Positions 28,816 through 39,128 are shown, counted from the first letter of the stretch. The stretch is DNA of 59,061 nt from Streptomyces griseoaurantiacus (GCA_014656015.1 BNBP01000042.1:1-59061); one strand, 5' to 3'. Notes: generated from the sequence alone by a model not told the origin. Numbers and translations are program-made.

Positions 28816-29979
28816 TTATTCCGTCCCCGCCACGACCCCCTCGGCCTCCCCCGCCGCGGTCCCCTCGGTGGCGCTCGCGGGGATCGCCTCGTCCGCCTTC
28901 AGGGCCGCCCACACCTGTGTGGCCCTGGCCCGGTCCACCAGCACCCGGTTGCCGTTCGCGGGGTCGTAGCGCACCGGCATCGTCACCATGTCCATCCGGT
29001 CCGCGCCGATCCCCTTGAGGCCGCCCGCGAAGGACACCAGGTTCTTGACCGAGCCGAGGCCGGAGTCGGTGGTGACCGCCTTCGTCGCCGTGTCCGCGAG
29101 GTCGTAGAGCTTCTTCGGGCTGGTCAGGACGCCGATGTGCCTCACCTGGGTGACGAGCGCCCTGATGAACGCCTGCTGGAGCTGGATGCGGCCGAGGTCG
29201 GAGCCGTCGCCCACACCGTGCCGGGTGCGGACGAGGCCGAGCGACTGCTTCCCGTCGAGGGTGTGGGTGCCGGCCGGGAGGTCGAGATGGCTGTCGGGGT
29301 CGTCGATGGGCTTCGTCGTGGTCACCTTGACGCCGCCGAGCTCGTCGACGAGTTTCTGGAAGCCGGAGAAGTCGACCTCCAGGAAGTGGTCCATCCGGAT
29401 GCCGCTCATGCTCTCCACGGTCTTGACGGCGCAGGCGGCGCCCCCGGTGGAGTAAGCGGAATTGAACATGACGCCGGAGGCGGCGGGGTGCGCGGTGCCG
29501 TCGGCGCCGGTGCAGGCGGGGCGGTCGACGAGGGTGTCGCGCGGCAGCGAGACGACGCTCGCCCGCTTGTGACCCTCGTACACGTGCACGATCATCGCGG
29601 TGTCGGAGCGTGCCGTGCCGTCGTCCGTGCCGCCGCCCAGCTTCTTGTTGCCGCCGGAGCGGGTGTCGGAGCCCAGGACCAGGATGTCCTCGGAGCCGTT
29701 GTCGACGTCGGAGGGGCGGTGGCCGCCCAGCGCCTGGTTGAGGTCGATGCTGCGGATGTTGCCGTTGAGCTTGAGGTACAGGTAGCCGAGGCTGCTCCCG
29801 CCGAGCACGAGGACGCCGAAGGCGACCCAGGACGTGAGGCGCAGGGCCTTGCGCCGCGCGCTGAGCGGCCTGCGGCGGCGGCCTCTGCCTCCCGTGCCCC
29901 GCCCTGGGCCCTCGGGGCTCCTGTGGCCCGTGGGGCCGTGGTCCGGGGTCACGGCGTCCGGTGTGCTGTCGGCGGGCAT
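28816..29979 (-). CDS. LytR-CpsA-Psr (LCP) family cell-wall ligase
   Basis: A 387-residue membrane-anchored enzyme of the family that transfers undecaprenyl-linked glycopolymers such as teichoic acids or arabinogalactan to peptidoglycan. A basic disordered N-terminus (residues 1-48) is followed by one membrane helix (about 51-69) and the extracytoplasmic LCP domain with LVLGSDTRSG, ARSDTAMIVHV and VVSLPRDTLVD, whose Arg and Asp residues bind the lipid pyrophosphate. The ATG at 29979 has AGAGGAG upstream. The WecA-like gene at 22-23 kb could act in the same pathway. Confidence 0.93.
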   Translation of the reverse strand: MPADSTPDAVTPDHGPTGHRSPEGPGRGTGGRGRRRRPLSARRKALRLTSWVAFGVLVLGGSSLGYLYLKLNGNIRSIDLNQALGGHRPSDVDNGSEDILVLGSDTRSGGNKKLGGGTDDGTARSDTAMIVHVYEGHKRASVVSLPRDTLVDRPACTGADGTAHPAASGVMFNSAYSTGGAACAVKTVESMSGIRMDHFLEVDFSGFQKLVDELGGVKVTTTKPIDDPDSHLDLPAGTHTLDGKQSLGLVRTRHGVGDGSDLGRIQLQQAFIRALVTQVRHIGVLTSPKKLYDLADTATKAVTTDSGLGSVKNLVSFAGGLKGIGADRMDMVTMPVRYDPANGNRVLVDRARATQVWAALKADEAIPASATEGTAAGEAEGVVAGTE

Positions 29980-30157
29980 GTGCTCCTCTGTTCGCCTCGG
30001 GTCGCGGCGGGTCGTCCCCCCATGGTCACTCCGATCGGGGAGACGGCGAAAGCCGACATGTGGTTGCACTCCCTGTTGTGCCCCCTGTGTGCGCTTTGTC
30101 ACCGATGGTCCGCCGCCGGTGTGCGCGTCGACCGCCGTTCCGCTGCCCCGGACACGC

Positions 30158-30195
30158 CGAAGGGGTGCACGGCCGGCCGGCCGTGCACCCCTTCG
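30158..30195 (-). terminator. rho terminator
   Basis: A perfect 38-bp palindrome: CGAAGGGGTGCACGGCCGG (30158-30176) is followed immediately by its reverse complement (30177-30195). It lies 29 bases beyond the rho stop and forms an unusually stable hairpin. Confidence 0.75.
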
Positions 30196-30223
30196 TTCGC
30201 CTGTGACGCTGCGGCGGACGCGC

Positions 30224-32263
30224 TCAGTCGCCGTTGCCCGGCGCCGGCGTCGTCTTCTGGATCTGCATCAAAAACTCGGCGTTCGACTTGGTCTGCTTCA
30301 TCTTGTCGAGGAGCAGTTCGATCGCCTGCTGCGAGTCGAGCGCGTGCAGCACCCGGCGCAGCTTCCAGACGATGGCCAGCTCGTCGCCGCCGAGCAGGAT
30401 CTCCTCCTTGCGGGTGCCGGACGCGTCGACGTCCACCGCGGGGAAGATGCGCTTGTCGGCGAGCTTCCGGTCGAGCTTGAGCTCCATGTTGCCGGTGCCC
30501 TTGAACTCCTCGAAGATCACCTCGTCCATGCGGGACCCGGTGTCCACCAGGGCGGTGGCGAGGATGGTCAGCGAGCCGCCATCCTCGATGTTGCGGGCCG
30601 CACCGAAGAAGCGCTTCGGCGGGTACAGGGCCGTGGAGTCGACACCACCGGAGAGGATGCGGCCGGAGGCCGGGGCGGCGAGGTTGTACGCGCGGCCCAG
30701 ACGGGTGATCGAGTCGAGCAGCACGACGACGTCGTGACCCAGCTCCACCAGGCGCTTGGCGCGCTCGATGGCGAGCTCGGCGACCGTGGTGTGGTCCTCG
30801 GCCGGGCGGTCGAAGGTCGAGGAGATGACCTCGCCCTTGACCGACCGCTGCATGTCGGTGACCTCTTCCGGACGCTCGTCGACCAGGACGACCATCAGGT
30901 GGCACTCGGGGTTGTTGTGCGTGATCGCGTTGGCGACCGCCTGCATGATCATGGTCTTGCCGGTCTTCGGCGGGGCCACGATCAGACCGCGCTGGCCCTT
31001 GCCGATGGGCGAGACCAGGTCGATGATCCGGGTCGTCAGCACGCCCGGGTCGGTCTCCAGGCGGAGCCGGTCCTGCGGGTAGAGCGGGGTGAGCTTGTTG
31101 AACTCCGGGCGGCCGCGGCCGTGTTCGGGCGCCATGCCGTTGACGGAGTCCAGGCGGACCAGCGCGTTGAACTTCTCGCGGCGCTCGCCCTCCTTGGGCT
31201 GGCGGACCGCGCCGGTGACGTGGTCGCCCTTACGCAGGCCGTTCTTGCGGACCTGGGCGAGGGAGACGTACACGTCGTTCGGGCCGGGCAGGTAGCCGGA
31301 GGTCCGGATGAACGCGTAGTTGTCGAGGATGTCCAGGATGCCCGCGACGGGGATCAGGACGTCGTCCTCGTTGATCTGCGGCTCCTGCACGTCGTCGCGG
31401 CCGCGACGGCCCCGGCGGTCGCGGTACCGGCCGCGGCGGCCGCGGCGGCCCCCGCCGTCGTCGTCGTAGCCGTCGTCCTGCTGGCCGCCACCACCGCGCT
31501 GCTGGTTGTTCTGCTGGCCGCGCTGCTGGTTGCCCTGGTCGTCGGCCTTGGTGCGGCGGTCGCGGTCACCCCGGTCGCCCCGGTCACCGCGGTCGCGGTC
31601 ACGGTCACGGTCGCCGCGGTCACGGTCACGGCCGCGCTCGCGGCGGCTCTGCCGGCCCTGACGGCCCTCGCCGCCCTGGTCGCCCTCGCCGCCCTGGTTC
31701 TGCTGGCCCTGGCCCTGGTTCTGCTGGGCCTGGTTCTGCTGCGGGGCAGAGGTCTCGGCCTTCGACTCGCCGCGCGCCTCGGCGGTGACCGTCTCGGGGC
31801 TGCCCGCCTCGGCGGTCGCCCGGCGCCGACGGCGCTCGGCGGGGGCCTCGCCACCCGCAGGCTGACCGGGGATGTCGATCTGCTGCTGGGAGGCGGCCTG
31901 CTCGGCGGGCTCCTCGGTCTTCTTCGCGGCGGGCGCGGCCTCCTCGCCCGTGCGCGTGCGGGAGGTGGCCCGGCGCTTCGGCTTGGTCTCGCCCGCGGTG
32001 TCCGCGGCGGCCTTGGCGGGGGCTCCCCCGCCGGCCTGTGCCTCCTTGATGACCTCGATCAGCTGACTCTTGCGCATCCGCGCGGTGCCCCTGATACCGA
32101 GGCCCGAGGCGACCTGCTGCAGCTCGGCCAGCACCATGCCCTCAAGGCCGGTGCCACGGCGCCGCCGGGAGCCGGCACCGGTGGCAGGCGCGGAGGCGTC
32201 CGTGGCGGGCGCGGCAGCGGTGTCCTCGACACGTGCGCCCATCAGATCGGTGGTGTCGCTCAC
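30224..32263 (-). CDS. rho: Transcription termination factor Rho
   Basis: A 679-residue hexameric RNA translocase. The N-terminal Rho_N helix bundle (about residues 35-70, LEGMVLAELQQVASGLGI) is separated from the cold-shock-like RNA-binding domain (GILDILDNYAFIRTSGYL, about 300-320) by some 230 residues of low-complexity sequence rich in Arg, Asp, Gly and Gln. The ATPase core has Walker A APPKTGKTMIM and the Q/R loops (RFFGAARNIEDGGSLTI). Such insertions are typical of actinobacterial Rho and bind RNA. I chose the GTG at 32263 (SDTTDLMGARVED) because it matches S. coelicolor. The 400-bp leader suggests autogenous control. Confidence 0.97.
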   Translation of the reverse strand: MSDTTDLMGARVEDTAAAPATDASAPATGAGSRRRRGTGLEGMVLAELQQVASGLGIRGTARMRKSQLIEVIKEAQAGGGAPAKAAADTAGETKPKRRATSRTRTGEEAAPAAKKTEEPAEQAASQQQIDIPGQPAGGEAPAERRRRRATAEAGSPETVTAEARGESKAETSAPQQNQAQQNQGQGQQNQGGEGDQGGEGRQGRQSRRERGRDRDRGDRDRDRDRGDRGDRGDRDRRTKADDQGNQQRGQQNNQQRGGGGQQDDGYDDDGGGRRGRRGRYRDRRGRRGRDDVQEPQINEDDVLIPVAGILDILDNYAFIRTSGYLPGPNDVYVSLAQVRKNGLRKGDHVTGAVRQPKEGERREKFNALVRLDSVNGMAPEHGRGRPEFNKLTPLYPQDRLRLETDPGVLTTRIIDLVSPIGKGQRGLIVAPPKTGKTMIMQAVANAITHNNPECHLMVVLVDERPEEVTDMQRSVKGEVISSTFDRPAEDHTTVAELAIERAKRLVELGHDVVVLLDSITRLGRAYNLAAPASGRILSGGVDSTALYPPKRFFGAARNIEDGGSLTILATALVDTGSRMDEVIFEEFKGTGNMELKLDRKLADKRIFPAVDVDASGTRKEEILLGGDELAIVWKLRRVLHALDSQQAIELLLDKMKQTKSNAEFLMQIQKTTPAPGNGD

Positions 32264-32681
32264 GAAGGGTCCTTCCCTGGAGCGGACGTCGGCCTGTCTG
32301 GCTCGGCGACCGGTTGTGCTGTCCGGCTTCGGTCCGAGGGTGTCGGATCGCGCCGGGGCGGTGGTCCGCCAACGCGGCGGAGGAGATTTCTGGTGATGAC
32401 GCTTGCCTGAGCGGTGGCACTTGGTGTCGGTGTCACGCGGCTGGCTCACGCCGGTCCCGGAGCGTGCCCGGCAAACAGCTCAGTGTTGCCGTACGGCGTA
32501 CTGCCCGCATACGTCGTACCGAACACGGTGCGGCTTGGGAGGCTCCCGGAAGAATGTCTGTCCCGAACGGGGACACGAAGCACCTCGCCATGGCGGGGTC
32601 GGGTGCAGACTTGAGGTTAACACTACCGGATCCAACAAACATTCCCCCTCTCGAAATCCGGCAACCGGACGCTGTCGGTGG
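32264..32681 (-). promoter_or_regulatory. rho leader and promoter region
   Basis: A 418-bp gap between thrB and rho. An A/T-rich patch near 32611-32645 contains a TAGTGT -10-like box on the minus strand (32620-32625), but no good -35 was found. A small TCCGG-TTG-CCGGA hairpin just after the thrB stop may end thrB transcription. The long untranslated leader is what would be expected for Rho autoregulation. Confidence 0.4.
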
Positions 32682-33650
32682 TTATTGCCCGCCGCCGGCC
32701 CCGGAACCGGCCTCGCCGCCGGCTTCCGTTCCGGGGGCCGTGAGCGGCAGCACGCTCGCCCCGGTGCCGTCGAGTTCCAGCCGGTTGGCGGCCCAGCCGG
32801 GGCCCGCCAGATCGGCCACCTTGTCGGCGCTCGCGGCGTCCGCGAGGGCCAGAACCGTGGGTCCGGCACCGGAGATGACCGCCGGTACGCCGTCCCCGCG
32901 CAGCCGTTCCACCAGTGCGGCGCTCTCCGGCATGGCGGGCGCGCGGTACTCCTGGTGGAGACGGTCCTCGGTGGCGGGCAGCAGCAGCTCGGGGCGCCGG
33001 GTGAGGGCCTCGACGAGCAGGGCGGCGCGGCCCGCGTTGGCGGCGGCGTCGACGTGCGGGACGGTGCGCGGGAGCAGTCCGCGCGCGGTCTCGGTGAGGA
33101 CGGGTTTCCCGGGCACGAAAACCACTGGAACGATGGAATCGGCGGGCTCGGTCCTGATGGCCCGGGCGGCGCCGGCCTCCATCCAGGAGAGCGTGAACCC
33201 GCCGAGCAGACAGGCGGCGACGTTGTCGGGGTGGCCCTCGATCTCGGTGGCGAGTTCGAGGAGCGCGGTGTCGTCGAGCCGGGACTCGCCGCCTATGGTC
33301 ACCGCACGCGCGGCGACGATCCCGGCGCAGATGGCGGCGGAGGAGGAGCCGAGGCCGCGGCCGTGCGGGATGCGGTTGGCGCAGACGATCTCCAGGCCGC
33401 GGGGCTGGCCGCCGAGCACGTCGAAGGCGGTGCGCAGGGCGCGGACGAGGAGGTGGCTCTCGTCGCGGGGAAGGGTCTCGCTGCCCTCGCCCGCGATGTC
33501 GATGTGCAGCCCGGAGTCGGCCACCCGGACGACGACGTCGTCGTAGAGACCCAGCGCGAGGCCGAGGGCGTCGAAGCCCGGGCCGAGGTTGGCACTGGTG
33601 GCGGGGACGCGCACCCGGACGGCGGCGGCGCGGAACGCTGGACCGGCCAT
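32682..33650 (-). CDS. thrB: Homoserine kinase
   Basis: A 322-residue GHMP kinase that phosphorylates L-homoserine with ATP, the step before threonine synthase. The GHMP ATP-binding motif IPHGRGLGSSSAAICAG (about residues 93-109), VRVPATSANLGPGFDALG at the N-terminus and the C-terminal ISGAGPTVLAL are all present. The ATG at 33650 begins AGPAFRAAAVRVRVPATS. It is 472 bp downstream of thrC, with a hairpin and tandem repeats between them, so it probably has its own promoter. Confidence 0.95.
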   Translation of the reverse strand: MAGPAFRAAAVRVRVPATSANLGPGFDALGLALGLYDDVVVRVADSGLHIDIAGEGSETLPRDESHLLVRALRTAFDVLGGQPRGLEIVCANRIPHGRGLGSSSAAICAGIVAARAVTIGGESRLDDTALLELATEIEGHPDNVAACLLGGFTLSWMEAGAARAIRTEPADSIVPVVFVPGKPVLTETARGLLPRTVPHVDAAANAGRAALLVEALTRRPELLLPATEDRLHQEYRAPAMPESAALVERLRGDGVPAVISGAGPTVLALADAASADKVADLAGPGWAANRLELDGTGASVLPLTAPGTEAGGEAGSGAGGGQ

Positions 33651-33826
33651 CTCTCGATGACTCTCCTTGAGCTGCGGGACTTCCGGACGGGGCGCGACGC
33701 GTGGCGGCCGCGCGACCGGCGTCCGGTTTCGGGACATCTGCTGCGGGACGTGGGGACTCGGCGGGACGGGGTGACTCCGGTGAGGCGAGTGATGCGGTGA
33801 CATCTGTACGGCTCGGGGTTCGGGCA

Positions 33827-33874
33827 CGTACGGGCAGTACGTACCCGGTACGTACGGGCAATACGTACGGGACC
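33827..33874. repeat. Two tandem 24-bp repeats rich in ACGTACGG
   Basis: Unit 1 (33827-33850) and unit 2 (33851-33874) both begin ACGTACGGGCA and share TACGTAC; they differ mainly at the 3' end. The units contain self-complementary GTACGTAC cores, so the block is rich in small palindromes. More CGTACG copies lie nearby (about 33804-33811 and 33883-33889). Confidence 0.7.
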
Positions 33875-34031
33875 CTCCGGCCGTACGTCCGCGGAACGAC
33901 CCGGCAGGCGCCTGGCGGGCACCGGAACCGGCCGCGTGGGGTCGCGCGAAGGGCGCGGCACCGCGGCATATGCGGCGGGCGGGTTCGGTACAGCCTATCG
34001 AAGGTGGGTTCAGTGGCGACATAGGGCGCAC

Positions 34032-34059
34032 GGGAGGCGCACGATGCGTGTCGCCTCCC
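34032..34059 (-). terminator. thrC terminator
   Basis: GGGAGGCG (34032-34039) and CGCCTCCC (34052-34059) pair, with CAC/GTG pairing inside. It lies about 65 bases beyond the thrC stop. Confidence 0.55.
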
Positions 34060-34122
34060 CGCCGTGCACCCCCGCACCGCCGCGCCGCCGCCCCCGGGTG
34101 GGCGACGGCGCGGACGGCATCG

Positions 34123-35181
<1,059 letters not shown>

Positions 35182-35187
35182 TGCTGG

Positions 35188-36489
35188 TTACTCTCCTTCA
35201 ACCCGCATGATGCTGGCCACGCCCCGTACGGTGTCGAGGCTGCGCAGCGCCTCGACGACGCCGGTGAGGGCGGCGTCGGACGCACGATGGGTGACGACGA
35301 CGAGGGAGGCCTCGCCGTCTCCGTCCGGTCGGCTCTGCTGGCGGACCGTGTCGATCGAGACGCCGTGCTCGGCGAACACGGTGGCCACCTGGGCCAGTAC
35401 GCCCGGTTTGTCGGCCACGTCCAGGCTGATGTGGTACCGCGTGACGACCTCGCCCATCGGCGAGACCGGCAGCCGGGTGTACGCGGACTCGCCGGGTCCG
35501 GTGGTGCCGTTCAGCCGGTTGCGGCAGACGGCGACGAGGTCGCCGAGGACCGCGGAGGCGGTGGGCGCGCCGCCCGCGCCGGGACCGTAGAACATGAGCT
35601 GTCCGGCGGCCTCGGACTCGACGAACACGGCGTTGTAGGCGCCGCGCACGGAGGCCAGCGGGTGGCTGAGCGGGATCATCGCGGGGTGCACGCGCGCGGT
35701 GACCGACTCCCCGTCCGCCGCCCGCTCGCAGATGGCGAGCAGCTTGATGGTGCAGCCCATCTCCTTGGCGGAGGCGAAGTCGGCCGCGGTGACCTCGGTC
35801 ATGCCCTCGCGGTAGACGTCGTCCAGGCGCACCCGGGTGTGGAAGGCGATCCCGGCGAGGATGGCGGCCTTGGCGGCGGCGTCGAAGCCTTCGACGTCGG
35901 CGGTCGGGTCGGCCTCGGCGTAGCCGAGCGCGGTGGCCTCGTCCAGGGCCTCCTGGTAGCCGGCGCCCGTGGAGTCCATCTTGTCGAGGATGAAGTTGGT
36001 GGTGCCGTTGACGATGCCGAGGACCCGGTCGACCTTGTCGCCGGCGAGGGACTCGCGCAGCGGCCGGATCAGCGGGATGGCGCCGGCGACGGCGGCCTCG
36101 TAGTAGAGGTCGCGGCCGTGCTCGCCCGCGGCGGCGTGCAGCGCGGCGCCGTCCTGGGCGAGGAGCGCCTTGTTGGCGGAGACGACGGAGGCGCCGTGTT
36201 CGAGGGCGGTGGTGATGAGGGAGCGGGCGGGCTCGATGCCGCCGATGACCTCGACGACGACGTCGATGTCCCCGCGTTTGACGAGGGCGGTGGCGTCGGT
36301 GGTGACCAGGGCGGGGTCGATGCCCGCGCGCACCTTGGCGGGCCGGCGGACGGCCACTCCGGCGAGTTCGAGGGGGGCGCCGATCCGGGCGGCGAGGTCC
36401 TCCGCGTGCGTCGTCATGATGCGCGCCACCTCTGAGCCGACTACCCCACAGCCCAGCAGCGCCACTTTCAGCGGACGCGTACGCATCAT
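35188..36489 (-). CDS. hom: Homoserine dehydrogenase
   Basis: A 433-residue NAD(P)H enzyme that reduces aspartate semialdehyde to homoserine. The Rossmann motif VALLGCGVVGSEVARI is at residues 8-23, the conserved NGTTNFIL and GYAEADPTADVEGFDAAAK blocks form the catalytic site, and a C-terminal ACT domain (about residues 350-430, YHISLDVADKPGVLAQV) gives threonine feedback control. Two ATGs in a row (36489, 36486) follow GAGG; the second has better spacing. It heads the hom-thrC unit. Confidence 0.97.
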   Translation of the reverse strand: MMRTRPLKVALLGCGVVGSEVARIMTTHAEDLAARIGAPLELAGVAVRRPAKVRAGIDPALVTTDATALVKRGDIDVVVEVIGGIEPARSLITTALEHGASVVSANKALLAQDGAALHAAAGEHGRDLYYEAAVAGAIPLIRPLRESLAGDKVDRVLGIVNGTTNFILDKMDSTGAGYQEALDEATALGYAEADPTADVEGFDAAAKAAILAGIAFHTRVRLDDVYREGMTEVTAADFASAKEMGCTIKLLAICERAADGESVTARVHPAMIPLSHPLASVRGAYNAVFVESEAAGQLMFYGPGAGGAPTASAVLGDLVAVCRNRLNGTTGPGESAYTRLPVSPMGEVVTRYHISLDVADKPGVLAQVATVFAEHGVSIDTVRQQSRPDGDGEASLVVVTHRASDAALTGVVEALRSLDTVRGVASIMRVEGE

Positions 36490-36637
36490 CCGACCTCGTT
36501 TCCTCATACCGTCCAGGTTGGACCAGTCTCACGCAACGGACCGGAATTCCTGCCCTTGGTCCGGATTGTGAGACATCTATTTCATTGCCGCGACGGCGGA
36601 AGAACGAAAGATCTCCCGCCGCCGCCCATGCTTCGAC

Positions 36638-36658
36638 CCCGCCCTCTCCCGGGGCGGG
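36638..36658 (-). terminator. Hairpin after lysA
   Basis: CCCGCCC (36638-36644) and GGGCGGG (36652-36658) form a 7-bp stem, 8 bases beyond the lysA stop. Confidence 0.45.
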
Positions 36659-36665
36659 TGCGGGC

Positions 36666-38057
36666 TCAGCCGACGTCGAGCCGCAGCAGGTCCTCCTCGG
36701 TCTCCCGGCGCACGATCACCCGCGCCTCGCCCTCGCGCACGGCCACCACCGGCGGCCGCAGCGCGTGGTTGTAGTTGCTGGCCATGGACCGGCAGTAGGC
36801 GCCGGTGGCCGGCACGGCGATCAGGTCACCGGGCGCCAGGTCTGCGGGCAGGAACGCGTCCTTCACCACGATGTCCCCGCTCTCGCAGTGCTTGCCGACC
36901 ACACGGACCAGCATCGGCTCCGCGTCACTCGTGCGCGAGACGAGCGCGACGCTGTACTCGGCGTCGTACAGCGCGGTGCGGATGTTGTCCGACATGCCGC
37001 CGTCCACGGACACGTACGTCCGCAGCCCCTCCAGCGGCTTGACGGTGCCCACCTCGTACAGCGTGAACGCGGTCGGCCCGGCGATGGCGCGCCCCGGCTC
37101 GACGGAGATGCGCGGCGTGCGCAGCCGGGCCGCCTCGCACTCGCGGGTGACGATCTCGGTGAGCGCCTTGGCGATCTCGTGCGGCTCGCGGGGGTCGTCC
37201 TCGCTGGTGTACGCGATGCCGAGCCCGCCGCCGAGGTCGATCTCGGGCAGCTCGACCCCGTGCTCGTCCCGGATGTCCTTGAGCAGCCCGACCACGCGGT
37301 GGGCGGCGACCTCGAAGCCCGACATGTCGAAGATCTGCGAGCCGATGTGGGAGTGGATGCCGATGACGTCCAGCGAGTCGAGCTGCAGCGCCCGCCGCAC
37401 GGCCTCGGCGGCCTGCCCGCCGGCCAGCGGGATGCCGAACTTCTGGTCCTCGTGGGCGGTCGCGATGAACTCGTGGGTGTGCGCCTCGACCCCGACGGTC
37501 ACCCGGATCTGCACCCGCTGCCGCTTGCCCAGCTCACGGGCGAGGTGCGCGACCCGCACGATCTCCTGGAAGGAGTCGAGCACGATCCGCCCGACGCCCG
37601 CCTCGACGGCCCGCCGGATCTCGGCCGGGGTCTTGTTGTTGCCGTGGAAGGCGATGCGGTCCGGGGCGAGCCCGGCGGAGAGGGCGGTGGCGAGTTCGCC
37701 ACCGGAGCAGACGTCGAGGTTCAGCCCCTCCTCGTCGAGCCAGCGCACGACGGCACGCGAGAGGAAGGCCTTGCCGGCGTAGAAGACGTCGGCGTCGTGC
37801 CCGAAGGCGGTGCGCCAGGCGCGCGCACGCGCCCGGAAGTCCTCCTCGTCGAGGACGTACGCCGGCGTCCCGACCTCCTCGGCGAGCGTCTTGACGTCGA
37901 CCCCGCCGACGGTGACGACACCGTCCTCGTCGCGGGTGACGGTCTGCGCCCACACCTTGGGGTCGAGGGCGTTGAGATCGACGGGCGGAGCGGCGTAGTG
38001 GCCCTCGGGGAGGACGTCGGCGTGCCGGGGCCCGGCGGGATGTGCGGAACGACTCAT
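36666..38057 (-). CDS. lysA: Diaminopimelate decarboxylase
   Basis: A 463-residue fold-III PLP decarboxylase that makes lysine from meso-diaminopimelate. The PLP lysine is in DVFYAGKAFLS (about residues 89-99). HGNNKT, the Gly-rich DLGGGLGIAY, VEPGRAIAGP and the active-site Cys in HCESGDIV are all conserved. The ATG at 38057 begins SRSAHPAGPRHADVL. It follows an argS-derived gene on the same strand, reminiscent of the argS-lysA operon of other actinobacteria. Confidence 0.97.
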   Translation of the reverse strand: MSRSAHPAGPRHADVLPEGHYAAPPVDLNALDPKVWAQTVTRDEDGVVTVGGVDVKTLAEEVGTPAYVLDEEDFRARARAWRTAFGHDADVFYAGKAFLSRAVVRWLDEEGLNLDVCSGGELATALSAGLAPDRIAFHGNNKTPAEIRRAVEAGVGRIVLDSFQEIVRVAHLARELGKRQRVQIRVTVGVEAHTHEFIATAHEDQKFGIPLAGGQAAEAVRRALQLDSLDVIGIHSHIGSQIFDMSGFEVAAHRVVGLLKDIRDEHGVELPEIDLGGGLGIAYTSEDDPREPHEIAKALTEIVTRECEAARLRTPRISVEPGRAIAGPTAFTLYEVGTVKPLEGLRTYVSVDGGMSDNIRTALYDAEYSVALVSRTSDAEPMLVRVVGKHCESGDIVVKDAFLPADLAPGDLIAVPATGAYCRSMASNYNHALRPPVVAVREGEARVIVRRETEEDLLRLDVG

Positions 38058-38102
38058 GGCGGCGAGCTCTCTACTCTTATTCTCTGCGACTGCGACTGCG
38101 TG

Positions 38103-38153
38103 CTCTGAGACCGGGCGGTGACGGGGGCAAGACGCCCGCGACCGCCCTCAGAG
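38103..38153 (-). terminator. Large hairpin overlapping the nrtL stop codon
   Basis: CTCTGAG (38103-38109) pairs with CTCAGAG (38147-38153), and GGGCGGT (38113-38119) with ACCGCCC (38141-38147), with further pairing inside. The structure covers the nrtL stop (38148-38150) and may attenuate read-through into lysA. Confidence 0.5.
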
Positions 38154-39128
38154 ATGGACGGGTGCACTGATGCCGAGCAGGGACAGGCCGCCGGCCAGCA
38201 CCGTCCCGGCGGCTTCGGCGAGGGCGAGCCGGGCACGGTGGGCGGCCGAGGGTTTCTCGTCGCCGAGGGGCAGCACGGTGTGCTGGACGGCGAGGAAGGC
38301 GTCGGCGGTGCCGACGAGATGCCGGGCGAGCCGGTCGGGCGCCCGGTGCCGCGCGGCGTGCGCGAGGGCGTGCGGATACTCGGCGAGCGCGCGCAGCAGG
38401 GGCCGCGCGTCGGTCTGGGCCGTGTCCCCCGGCTCAGGCACGAGGTGGAGGCGGGCGCCCGCGCGGGCGAGGGCGCAGGTCCTGGCATGGGCGTACCGCA
38501 CCCGGAACAGCGGATTGCTCTCCCGCTGCACGAGATGCTCGGCGGTGATCCGCGGCCGGTCGTGCCCGGCGGGATGCAGCAGCGCCCACCGCGAGGCGTC
38601 CCCGCCGAGCGGCGCCGGATCCTCGGCCGCCGGCACGGGCCGCAGCGTGGCGGGCTCCCCGTGCGCGACCTCGACACGCCCGCCCTGACTGGCGATGATC
38701 CGCACGAGGGAGTCGGCGACGACCTCGGCGCGCACGTCGAACGGAACCCGCAACAGCACGGGTTCGTCCCCCGCGCACTCCTCGGAGTACCCGTACCGCT
38801 CCCCGTCCGCCCGGATCCGCCGCACGAGGGCGGAGGTGGCGAGATCGTCGGCGAGGTGGACGTTGAGGAACCCGGGCCCGCTGACGAGTACATCGGCGAC
38901 CCTGTCGGCCCGGCACAGCCGCGCCCGCAGTATCTCGGCGACGTCGCGGGGCGGCCGCCCGGCCTCGCGGGCGAGCCGCAGCGCGATGTTGGTGGCGTAG
39001 TCCCCCGACCCCCCGGGCCCGGGCGGCGTCACCACGGCCCGCGAGGGCACGACCACGTCCAGCTCCCCGTCCTCGACAGCGGACCGCACCGCGCGCAGCA
39101 CGGTACGGGAGAGCTCTACGGGGGTCAC
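38148..39128 (-). CDS. nrtL: ArgS-related anticodon-binding protein
   Basis: A 326-residue protein derived from arginyl-tRNA synthetase. The N-terminal part (about 1-100) resembles the ArgRS additional domain (DYATNIALRLAREAGRPPRDVAEIL and SGPGFLNVHLADD), and the C-terminal part (about 200-326) the DALR anticodon-binding domain (NPLFRVRYAHARTCALARAG). The Rossmann catalytic core with HIGH and KMSKS is absent, so it cannot charge tRNA. I recall Streptomyces homologues being named NrtL. Its position before lysA mirrors argS-lysA in corynebacteria, so it may be the relic of that operon with a new tRNA-binding role. Confidence 0.85.
   Translation of the reverse strand: MTPVELSRTVLRAVRSAVEDGELDVVVPSRAVVTPPGPGGSGDYATNIALRLAREAGRPPRDVAEILRARLCRADRVADVLVSGPGFLNVHLADDLATSALVRRIRADGERYGYSEECAGDEPVLLRVPFDVRAEVVADSLVRIIASQGGRVEVAHGEPATLRPVPAAEDPAPLGGDASRWALLHPAGHDRPRITAEHLVQRESNPLFRVRYAHARTCALARAGARLHLVPEPGDTAQTDARPLLRALAEYPHALAHAARHRAPDRLARHLVGTADAFLAVQHTVLPLGDEKPSAAHRARLALAEAAGTVLAGGLSLLGISAPVHL

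Larger units (their letters stand above)
33651..34122. other. thrC-thrB intergenic region with GTACGT-rich repeats
   Basis: A 472-bp gap. From the thrC side it holds a hairpin (34032-34059), an A/T-richer patch near 33990-34022 that may be the thrB promoter, and a block of CGTACG repeats (33827-33895). No gene is convincing, although both strands are open by chance. Confidence 0.5.
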
